Positions 7,475-14,597 of a stretch of 18,853 nucleotides of DNA are shown piece by piece. The stretch is from Gracilaria caudata. Its lineage: Eukaryota > Rhodophyta > Florideophyceae > Gracilariales > Gracilariaceae. Location of the stretch: assembly GCA_030374735.1 (NCBI GenBank), contig JASCIV010000480.1:1-18853 (forward strand). Reading direction: 5' to 3'. The notes beneath the pieces are model-generated. The model did not search any database. It worked only from the letters and a program-made list of their open reading frames with translations, and had not been told where the DNA came from. The first letter of the stretch is position 1; every line of letters begins with the position of its first letter. Both the position numbers and the translations under genes were made by a program.

Positions 7475-8944
7475 GTGTTAGCAAACTGGAGTACAATAAG
7501 CTTTTGTGCCACAGGTACAATCAACGAAACAAAACTGAAATGTTGTTGTACCAGCGGCAAGACCGGAGCTAATCGGGGAAGCATAACTTCATAACTCTCA
7601 AATAATACTGGCCGCGAGCTTGGTTGATAGAACTTTTCATCTCAATTCAATTGACGAGTGCTGCAACTGACAAATTCGGGTCTAAGATGCATACGACACG
7701 GCACGTCCATCGACGAGGATAAGTTCTAGCCTCTACATTTCGAATTGAAAACGACGGCGTGTGTTTTCTGCGAGTTCCTTCACTTGTTTAGATATTCCAG
7801 TAAAGAATTAAGGGCGCTCGGAATTCGGAGCCACGTCGCACGACGTGAAGCGATAACGGGTGTTGCTGTTACGGTTGTCTCGGGCTACGGCGAAGAACCT
7901 GGAAAATCACCGCAATCCTATAGAGCTCGCTTCGTTCCTACTCATGGAATCACCGCTCAGCAACTTTCAGCGAAAAGTGGAAACGAATGCAGTTATTGAC
8001 ACGGTAGGCAGCGTGGGCAACAAACAGAAAAACGTCGGTTTTCGTGGACGGTCAGTCGGAGATCTTCGGAAAGCGGGAGAGGCATACGGAACATAGGTAT
8101 AAACTGGTCCAATAGTGTCATCGCTTGCACACTTCGGGAACTCAAGCTTCGCTTCAATGATGGCGAGAGACATCCTTACAACGGCAGAGAAGCTAGGGCT
8201 CTTAAAGAAGTCTACATACTGAACCTAAGAAATAGTATGCCTTTGCTGTAGTCGTGATGCTTCCAGAAACATGGAAAATGAATATACACTGCGTGAATAG
8301 ATAGGATGCAAGAGATGGCAAATGTATTGAAGAAATACATTCGTCAAAGATCGACGAAGCTCTTCGGCTTGGGTTTCGAGGATCAAACTCTTCGCTTCTG
8401 AGAAAAATCAAGGAGAACCATCCGTCATTTAGTGGTTTAAACGGTAGAATGCTATCCTTCTAACCCTCGCGGTCCTGGTGCTTCTTATGAGGCCTGTCGA
8501 AGAACGTTGAGGATGGAGCGGCATTGTCTTTCCCCATTTCCCCATCGCCGGTCTACTGCGCGCTGAACAAGAACACCTTCGTAACGCGTACCTTCGTACC
8601 TGTACATCCATGCAATTGTACCCTTGAGTAGCTCCAGGAGAGGGAAGAAAAACTCGAACTTTGGTTCAAAGTTTGAACATTTTTTTGCGAAAATTGCATC
8701 GTTCATGGCCCTTTGGGAAGATCTACATCAAACAGATCGTCTTGTCTCCTGAACGAGTCGAGGCCAGGGAGGAGTTGACAAGCTGAGAAAGGGTATAGAA
8801 GCAAGCTCGTTACCTCCGTCATCCGCCTGCATATCGCTGTATGTGATTAGAAAGTGGCTACGTTCCACGTTCTCTTCCACTTAGAAGCGGCGGTGGTAAG
8901 TCAATCTGCGCCGCGCTTAGACAGCAAAGCTCTTCTAAGTCAAG
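7475..8944. other. 1.47-kb stretch with no assigned gene; short ORF islands
   Basis: Upstream regions of the glycosyltransferase (minus) and the small basic protein (plus) must lie here. No ORF exceeds about 85 codons. Minus-strand islands at 8706-8485, 8411-8202 and 8173-7967 are each protein-like, and acceptor-like tracts precede two of them (CTCCTTGATTTTTCTCAG, ending at 8402 or nearby, and CTTCTCTGCCGTTGTAAG before 8173). Two overlapping plus-strand frames (7745-8096) are also open but lack ATG starts at their listed ends. I could not assemble a spliced product that I recognise. It may be an unrecognised multi-exon gene, a non-coding RNA or plain spacer. Confidence 0.4.
8485..8706 (-). 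CDS. Possible small ORF or exon, unrecognised
   Basis: A 73-codon ATG frame reads as a plausible globular fragment with an aromatic-rich part (FEPKFEFFFPLLELLKG) and a basic part (YEGTRYEGVLVQRAVDRRW). A second short frame just upstream on the same strand (reading RRQDDLFDVDLPKG) ends in a TGA that overlaps this ATG, so the two could be parts of one product joined by splicing or by a frameshift. No family was recognised. Conservation or transcript data would be needed; it may be chance. Confidence 0.2.
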   Translation of the reverse strand: MNDAIFAKKCSNFEPKFEFFFPLLELLKGTIAWMYRYEGTRYEGVLVQRAVDRRWGNGERQCRSILNVLRQAS

Positions 8945-9220
8945 ATGTGGCGTGGCGTGTTTCGAGCAACTCGAGTTCTCTTTGACGGCCGTAATCGGTT
9001 TCCCGTTGATATCAAGTATACGCAGACTAGAAAACGAAACACCAGAAAACGGGTCAAGATCATAAAGGAAAACGCCAAGATCATCCGAGAGGGCCGAGAG
9101 GCATTATCAAAACGATTGGCCAAAGAACAAAGGGAGCAGCTACAACAGCACGAGAATCAGAGTACAATCGATGCGACTACGTCGGCAACAACGGGCACAC
9201 AGAAGATGAGTCTAAAGTGA
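8945..9220 (+). CDS. Small basic coiled-coil-like protein, possibly mitochondrial
   Basis: This 91-residue ORF starts at ATG 8945 after a purine-rich AAG. The N terminus (MWRGVFRATRVLFDGRN) is amphipathic and rich in Arg and hydrophobics without acidic residues until Asp14, as in mitochondrial presequences. Residues 25-65 are strongly basic and likely helical (repeated K/R with E), followed by a Gln/Ser/Thr-rich tail. No family was recognised; small basic proteins of this kind include organellar ribosome subunits and assembly factors, but that is only analogy. It converges on the FKBP gene, with 134 bp between stop codons. A donor-like GGTAAGTC at about 8894-8901 in the leader could mark a 5' untranslated intron. 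Confidence 0.6.
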   Translation: MWRGVFRATRVLFDGRNRFPVDIKYTQTRKRNTRKRVKIIKENAKIIREGREALSKRLAKEQREQLQQHENQSTIDATTSATTGTQKMSLK

Positions 9221-9354
9221 GGGCGAAATTATGGAAACATTAAGTTGTTGAGTTAAGCACTCCATCTGTTTATCACTATTCGGCAGGCAACTGTGAGAAG
9301 GGGCCACGAGGTTTGTTCGACACAACTATATGTGATTAAGACGACGCGTTCTTC

Positions 9355-10910
9355 CTACGCAAACATTGCTGCAGCTTGCCTCTTCTCTTTTTCTTCAAAT
9401 TGCTTTCGCTTTCTATCCAACTTTTGAATCTCCATGCGGATGCCCATGTTGTTTCTCTGAAGATTGAGCGCAGCCAGCAAGTCTTCTCTTGCTTTCTCCC
9501 ATTCACCCAATGCGCTTAAGGCCCGACCTCTATTATAGAAGGACAATGAGTTAGTAAAAACAAAGCCAAGCAAGTTACAAAGTTTTTGACGCGCCTGCTA
9601 ACATACCTGTAGTAAAACGCTTTGAAACTTTTCGGATCAGCACGTAGAGCGAGAGATGAACTTTCGACCGCCTTCTTGAACTGCTCTAACTTCAGTAGAC
9701 AAAGCGACAAATTATTCAGCGTTGTCACGTGAAGAGCGGAAACTTCTGCTTTGGTTGGACCTTGAGCTCCGTCCTCATCATTTCTATGCTCATCATCTTT
9801 CTGTGCTTGCGATGGATTCTCTTCGTCGTATGCTGCGCCACTGCGTGTATTTTGATCTTCGACAGGTGTTGTAACCTCAGAAATCCCTTCTGTTTCGGTT
9901 TTAGGTTGTGTTTGTTGCTCGGGATGACTTTCTGATGTGGTATCAATTCCACTGGCGTTTGCAAGCCCGCTGCTAGATGGCTCATCTGTGCCGTATTCAT
10001 TTTCTACAGGAATCGACTCTGGGGCCTCTTCTTGCTCCTGGGTTGCTGTACTTACATCCACAGTTTCAACTTCCTCGCCTTCGTTGGAGACTTGTGAAAT
10101 AGGATGTGCTGAGTTGGTTGCTTGCTGTTCATCTGTTGGTGTCGCATCAGAAGATAATACTCCATTTGGACTTTGCTCTTCATTTTCCTCGATTTGCGCC
10201 TCTTCAAAACCCTGTTCGATTGGCGCCGGTAGTTCATTTGAATTTAAAAAGGTTTCTTCTTTGCCTTCTGCCGAGCCGTTTATGACTTGAGCACGGCCGC
10301 TCTCTTGTTGTAATTCGCTATTGGATTCATGTTGCTCTAGTTGACTGTTCTCTTTGTAAAACACATTGGCCAAATACTGAATGCACTGGCTATACTGAGC
10401 CATGGCCCGGTCGTACTTGAGTTCCTTGAACAGCGCATTTCCTTCTTCCTTGCATTTCTTTGCCATCTCAAAGCGTTCAAAAGGAGTCATCTCAGTAAAA
10501 GGCTTTTCCTTTTCGCCGTCTTCGAAGTGAAGCAGCTCGACGTCCATATACACGGTTGCATTCGGTGGCACACCTTTTCTCTTCAGTCCCTTCGATCCAA
10601 AAGCATATGGAGCTGCCGCCTTGACTCTGCATTTCTCCCCAAGTTTCATGCTGTGCGCAACGAGCTCAAGCGCCGGTATTACCTTTCTTCTTCCTAGGGT
10701 AAACACGAGCACACCATCTTTTCTTCGTGAAGAGGAGTCAAACACCTCAGCGTCGCGCTCGTCCGATAGTCGTAATGAGTACTTGAGAGACACCTTCGCA
10801 CCACGACCTGCGGTGTTGCCGTCGCCTTCGACGAGAATTATCTTGAGAAGCGAGCCGTCGTTGGTGAGGTCCTCCGTGTCTTCGGACTGGTCCCATTTGG
10901 AGCGCGTCAT
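9355..10910 (-). CDS. FKBP-type peptidyl-prolyl isomerase with TPR domain and long acidic insertion
   Basis: Two exons, 10910-9607 and 9529-9355, encode 492 residues. The FKBP domain covers about 20-130: it keeps the Tyr of LKYSLRL, the Phe-Asp of EVFDSS, the Val-Ile of KVIPALELV and the Tyr of APYAFG, while the pocket-floor Trp is Leu (residue 81). TPR motifs follow at about 147-183, 392-425 and 426-459; the third is only complete after splicing (KSFKAFYYR joined to GRALSALGEW). A Lys/Glu-rich helix ends the protein and there is no membrane anchor, unlike FKBP8. Between TPR1 and TPR2 lies a 200-residue segment (about 188-388) made mainly of Glu, Gln, Ser, Thr and Asn, predicted to be disordered. 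FKBP-TPR proteins bind Hsp90/Hsp70 C-terminal EEVD through the TPR clamp. The ATG at 10910 is the only sensible start. Confidence 0.88.
9530..9606 (-). other. 77-nt spliceosomal intron in the FKBP-TPR gene
   Basis: Donor AG|GTATGT at 9606, acceptor TATAATAG ending at 9530. A perfect TACTAAC branch-point sequence lies on the minus strand at 9556-9550, about 20 nt before the acceptor. The intron is phase 2, and removing it converts a frame that stops within 30 codons into a canonical TPR repeat. Confidence 0.9.
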
Positions 10911-11272
10911 GGTTCGACGAGGTTACGACGCTGAAGACTCGAGGCTTGCGGTGGGTGTCTCCGAAGCGCGGACGGGGGTCTGTCTGGATCTGCAGTCGGA
11001 AGCGCTGTGAGAACACGGCCTTGGAGCAGTCTGTCGTGGCCAACTGACGCGCGTGTCTGTGCGCCTCGTTTGGAGATGCTGAATTGCAGATAAAAAAAGA
11101 GCACATTGCGGTTGTATCCGCCGTCGGAATCTGCCGCCGAGATCTTTAAAAACCACGCCAATTATGATAGAGCTTTCGAACCTGCAAGATGCAACATAGC
11201 GCACAGTTTGCTTTGCTCTCCCCCTCCTCGCGCAGGTTCGATCCGCTTTGATCTTTAGCAACCGGGTCCGTG
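10911..11272. other. Divergent promoter region between FKBP-TPR and glycine-rich genes
   Basis: About 360 bp separate the two divergently transcribed starts, so both promoters should be here. A perfect 10-bp inverted repeat, TCGAACCTGC at 11176-11185 and GCAGGTTCGA at 11232-11241, is separated by 46 nt. Several overlapping minus-strand frames run through this GC-rich stretch but none resembles a known protein. Confidence 0.5.
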
Positions 11273-12031
11273 ATGCAGGAAGCAGCTGCTGTCGGCGGCG
11301 GCGGCGGCGCGCAAGCCGGTCTCGGCATGCTGCGCATAGGCGGCCGGGAAATCAACCCCGAGCGAGTGATATCCGCTTTCAGTCGCACCTATTTCTGTCT
11401 GGGACCGGTATGTCTGCGCAGTGGGATCGGGCCTGGTGTGGGCGTGGGTTGTGGCGTTGGTGTGATCAAGGGCCCCATGTTGCCGATTGGAGGCGAGTCT
11501 GGAAACATTGAGTTTTTGAGACAGTTGCCGGGCGGGTATCAGATTATGAATGTGCTTAGGACCATCATGAGGAAGTTTCCGGGCAGCAAAACTGGCGTCG
11601 GATGCGGTATTGGCGCCGGCTTCGGGTTTGGCATTGGTATCGCGCCTGCTGGTGGCGGTGGGAGAATGGGTGGTATGGGGATGGGCGCTATGGGCGGAAT
11701 GGGAGGCATGGGAGGCATGGGAGGCATGGGAGGCATGGGCGGCATGGGCGGCATGGGAAGTATGAACGCAGGCATGGGCGCAGGCATGGGAGCAGGCATG
11801 GGAATGCAAGGGGCGGGAACTCCGAACTCAAACAATCAAGGGTATGGGAGCACAAGTGCGACACCTCCCGTTGGCCTAAACTCGAGTAGCACAGCAACCA
11901 AGGCACTGGAAGATCGAGTGAAGGGTATAGAAGACAAGCTGGAAAAACTAGAAGAGCGCATAAGTCTTTCCGAACGTATGAAACATTTGGAAGAACGAAT
12001 CGATGAAATGCAGAAACGAAAACGAAGATGA
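11273..12031 (+). CDS. Glycine-rich TGD5-like protein with GGM repeats and C-terminal coiled coil
   Basis: The 252-residue protein starts at ATG 11273 (an upstream in-frame GTG is ignored). It has two glycine-rich hydrophobic blocks, GIGPGVGVGCGVGVIKG (about 51-67) and GVGCGIGAGFGFGIGIA (about 108-124), separated by an about 40-residue helical linker. The alternating G-x-G pattern with Cys recalls TGD5, a small glycine-rich protein of the plant plastid envelope that takes part in ER-to-plastid lipid transfer; this match rests on pattern only. After it comes a run of GGM triplets and MGAG units (about 132-176), a polar Ser/Asn/Thr linker and a Glu/Lys/Leu heptad coiled coil (about 207-245) ending KRKRR. 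The repeat and coiled coil are not part of TGD5 as I know it. Other possibilities are an RNA-binding or cell-wall glycine-rich protein. Its stop lies only 24 bp from that of the nuclease gene. Confidence 0.6.
   Translation: MQEAAAVGGGGGAQAGLGMLRIGGREINPERVISAFSRTYFCLGPVCLRSGIGPGVGVGCGVGVIKGPMLPIGGESGNIEFLRQLPGGYQIMNVLRTIMRKFPGSKTGVGCGIGAGFGFGIGIAPAGGGGRMGGMGMGAMGGMGGMGGMGGMGGMGGMGGMGSMNAGMGAGMGAGMGMQGAGTPNSNNQGYGSTSATPPVGLNSSSTATKALEDRVKGIEDKLEKLEERISLSERMKHLEERIDEMQKRKRR
11690..11760. repeat. 9-bp coding tandem repeat (GGM units)
   Basis: About seven tandem copies of a nine-base unit (ATGGGAGGC, later ATGGGCGGC) encode successive Met-Gly-Gly. A related unit encoding MGAG follows at about 11773-11803. 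The changes between copies are mainly third-position A/C swaps, as expected from slippage followed by drift. The repeat also keeps long antisense frames open. Confidence 0.8.
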
Positions 12032-12055
12032 TGGACGGTGTGAGATATATATTTT

Positions 12056-12735
12056 TTACTTGTTGTTCTCACGTTTGCGACGGCGATATTCCCACGGTTC
12101 CAACGGACGGGCGAATGACCACAGCCCAATCTTGGCATTTCTAGCCTCTGTTTCCATGTTGGCGAGATTTTCTCTCTTATCATATGCTTTGTAGTGCCAG
12201 GCGGCCCCTTGTTGAAGCATATACTCTCCGTAATTAACGCCATCTTTGGTGATGACATCTGCGACAAGTCGACCGTACCGATCTGTGGTGTGAACATACA
12301 AGGTAACATGGGTACGAAGCACCATCTGTTGTCCGATTTCCTTAGCCTGCTGTCTACAAAAACGAAAGAGACAGTCAGCACACAACCAAAGAGGGGATAA
12401 AAGAAGCGTACAAAAGGCACGTACCCAAAGTTCTGTTTGGTCTCCGGACAATCTATGGCCATCACTCGCACTCGCGCGGTAGCCTTCTCTCCGGATGCAT
12501 CTGTATAATCGCAATTGAAAGTGTCTCCATCCGGCATCTTAAAGACGTATGCGCCTCGAATGACCTGTTTCCCTTCCGCGCCAGTCGGCACCGCATGCTG
12601 CGGCTGTTGAATAAGCTCGGATACGGTTTCGACGGCCGTGTGCGCTACGGCAGCGGCATATGACAAGGCGGATTGTTGTTGCGATTGTTGCTGCGGCTTT
12701 TCTGATGGAAAGCAGACTGATAGACAAGACCCCAT
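12056..12735 (-). CDS. Staphylococcal-nuclease-like (CAN-type) nuclease with N-myristoylation signal
   Basis: Exons 12735-12425 and 12353-12056 encode 202 residues. The SNase domain spans about 60-192 and keeps every catalytic position of staphylococcal nuclease: Asp71 (in PDGDT), Arg90, Asp95 and Glu98 (in RVMAIDCPE) and Arg132 (in DRYGR). This predicts a Ca2+-dependent nuclease that cuts DNA and RNA to 3'-phosphates. The start at 12735 gives MGSCLSVC: Gly2 with Ser6 fits N-myristoylation, and Cys4 and Cys8 could be palmitoylated, as in plant CAN1/CAN2 nucleases, which sit at the plasma membrane. A Gln-rich linker joins the anchor to the domain. The same frame is open upstream to an ATG at 12855, adding 40 residues that resemble an organelle presequence. 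The frame is interrupted by one 71-nt intron. Confidence 0.88.
12354..12424 (-). other. 71-nt spliceosomal intron in the nuclease gene
   Basis: Donor GG|GTACGT at 12424 and acceptor TTTTTGTAG ending at 12354, with a TGCTGAC branch-point-like sequence and a pyrimidine tract before it. It is phase 2 and splits the SNase domain between the catalytic Glu and the next helix; joining gives PETKQNFGQQAKE, a standard SNase helix. Confidence 0.88.
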
Positions 12736-13091
12736 GTTTGGGAATCGAAGAGAGCGACAAGTCTCTCCCGCCGCAGACGGTGTAACCTTACGGAGCGCGG
12801 CAAGCGACGTAGCGCAGAAGAGGCACTTGAGAAAGTTCTGAACGAGTCGCTGCATTGTCACCAAGGCTATGCAAACGAGCAACTGCACACGAGCTGCCAC
12901 GCTCTTGCGATCCGTTCACGGCGAATGGCACCGCAACAAGTGTGGGAATAGCGCACCAGCTGTGATCGCTGGACTACGTGGTCCGAATAACACGTGCGCG
13001 CCACGCGCTGTACGAGAGAGCGTTGCGCGCGTTTGTCAGCCTTCGGCGGCGACGCGGGGGTGGTGCTCGTGGGCCGGCGGGAGCGCAAGCG
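12736..13091. other. Divergent region between nuclease and thioredoxin-like genes
   Basis: About 356 bp separate the proposed starts. The left 120 bp can also be coding if the nuclease starts at ATG 12855. The rest presumably holds both promoters. A long plus-strand frame (12869-13288) overlaps the start of the thioredoxin-like gene in another phase and shows no recognisable domain. Confidence 0.4.
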
Positions 13092-14312
13092 ATGAGTTCT
13101 CAGGTGCAGCTGGTCGCCAATGGCTCGCATTTGGTGCGCACTTTGTACGCGGCCACCATCACCGTGTTGCTGCTGACCAGCCCCTTTTCTTCGGAGACTA
13201 CTTCCGCGGTGCGCACTGTTTCTCAGGCTGCTGCTTTGACTACATGCCCGTCGGTGCAATATGTTCAGTATTCGTTGCGCCCTGGTGAGAGAGTACAAGA
13301 GCCTTGGCGGTGGTTTCGTTTCGTGAATGATGCGCCCTCGGTGGTGAGAAATCTCACGTTGTTGCCGCCGTTGTTCCCATTTATTCGCCTGTTTCATTCA
13401 CAACAAACCCCGTCCATTACAGACTTCTATGGCTCGTTTGATGCACTTGTTCTTGCGCGCTTTATTTCGAATGCGTGTGGTGTGGATTTGGACTTTCCTC
13501 GTGTGGCTTCTCGCGACGAGTTTGCAAGAGCGATTCGATACAATGCGTTGGGAGCTTTGTTGATTGTGCCGATGAGCGAGGGACGCTTACAACGCCAGCA
13601 TCTAGCGCTTGCACACGCTGTCTCGGACGCGGCGCAACGCAGATCGTCGTGGGTTTTTTCTGTGGTTGACTCGGAGAAGGATGTGCTTTTTGCGCGACGA
13701 GTTGCGAATGAATCGTTGTTGTTTGTGAATCTTGCTTACGACAAGGCTGTTTTACATGATGTTTCAGAGGTCACCGCAGATAATATACAGTCGTTAATGC
13801 AACGATTTGAACAAATTTCGCGTCGTACCGTGGTCCGAGATGCGTCGCTTGTTCCTTTCAAGCAGCTATTGTACTTTGATGGCGTTTCTATGGGTCGTTC
13901 TTTGCTACGTTTTCCGAAAAGTGACGTCTCGCTGCGCGCTTTTCTAAGCGCTCAATACACTGTGGCCGCTTCTCGGGCGTCCGTGTTGTGGGTGGTTGTG
14001 ATCCAAACGTGGTGCGCATACTGTCAGAGAATCGTGCCCGTTTACGAGCGATTTGCACAAATTGCGTCCGCATGCGACGCGGACGTTGACGTACTGTTCG
14101 TACAGCACACCGAACTGTTGCCGCCGTTCTTGGACCGCTTGGTGGACGGATTTCCTACCGTGCTGCGACTGGAGCTGTTTGAGGGCGTGCGGGAGGTGCA
14201 TGAGTATGTTGGTGAGCATGAGCTTGATGCGTTGGTCGATGAGCATCGGGAATGGCAGAGCGACCGACTGTGGGCTGCTCAAGGCGCGATGCGCTTTTTG
14301 GAGGGGGATTAG
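13092..14312 (+). CDS. Secreted PDI-like thioredoxin-domain protein with CAYC active site
   Basis: I start it at ATG 13092 (406 residues); the frame continues upstream only to a GTG through GC-rich sequence. Residues 1-35 contain a hydrophobic core (TLYAATITVLLLTSPF) typical of a signal peptide or signal anchor. Residues about 290-390 are a thioredoxin domain: VIQTWCAYCQRIVPVYERF with active-site CAYC at 308-311, then FPTVLRL with the cis-Pro (about 355) and EYVGEHELDALV. The middle, about 85-245, resembles one or two degenerate thioredoxin folds (PFIRLFHSQQTPSITDFYG at about 96-114 looks like the end of a PDI 'a' domain), lacking CxxC. This suggests a PDI-family oxidoreductase acting on disulfides in the ER or secretory pathway. 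No KDEL-type signal ends the protein (it ends FLEGD) and there is no C-terminal membrane segment. Confidence 0.72.
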   Translation: MSSQVQLVANGSHLVRTLYAATITVLLLTSPFSSETTSAVRTVSQAAALTTCPSVQYVQYSLRPGERVQEPWRWFRFVNDAPSVVRNLTLLPPLFPFIRLFHSQQTPSITDFYGSFDALVLARFISNACGVDLDFPRVASRDEFARAIRYNALGALLIVPMSEGRLQRQHLALAHAVSDAAQRRSSWVFSVVDSEKDVLFARRVANESLLFVNLAYDKAVLHDVSEVTADNIQSLMQRFEQISRRTVVRDASLVPFKQLLYFDGVSMGRSLLRFPKSDVSLRAFLSAQYTVAASRASVLWVVVIQTWCAYCQRIVPVYERFAQIASACDADVDVLFVQHTELLPPFLDRLVDGFPTVLRLELFEGVREVHEYVGEHELDALVDEHREWQSDRLWAAQGAMRFLEGD

Positions 14313-14597
14313 AGCTCGCGTGGTGACGGGGCTGTCGACGCGGGACACACATCTGCAACATGTGAGAGAAGAGGAAGCGAGAGTGGAAGCGCCACGATCA
14401 CTTGGCCATTCATCGTGATGATGCGCAAGTCTCACGACTGCAATGCATGAGACTGGGGCGCTGTCTTCCAAAGGAGGCGTACATAATTGAGGCGGCGCGG
14501 TTCTCCGTTGCTGCTGCGTCGCATCATTGCGCTGCACGGCGTTGTTTCATAAATTCAAAATTGAGCTGCGTTTGCGCACTTGAAGTTTTGAGTTCAA
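14313..14597. other. Spacer between thioredoxin-like and helical-repeat genes
   Basis: No gene supported. It should hold the 3' untranslated region of the thioredoxin-like gene and the promoter of the next one. Longer frames across it on both strands are Arg/Ala-rich and reflect base composition. Confidence 0.4.

Noticed and set aside
11255..11906. Three long antisense and alternative-frame ORFs (His-Ala-Ser, Pro-Met and Arg-His-Gly repeats)
   Set aside because: They are translations of the 9-bp GGM-coding repeat in other frames; a 3n repeat keeps every frame open. The plus frame has the TGD5-like blocks and coiled coil.
12736..12900. Nuclease start at 12900
   Set aside because: That codon is GTG. 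The in-frame ATGs are 12855 and 12735; the latter gives a textbook myristoylation signal.
12978..13091. Upstream extension of the thioredoxin-like gene
   Set aside because: It begins with GTG and is Arg/Gly-rich; the ATG at 13092 is followed directly by a signal-peptide-like segment.
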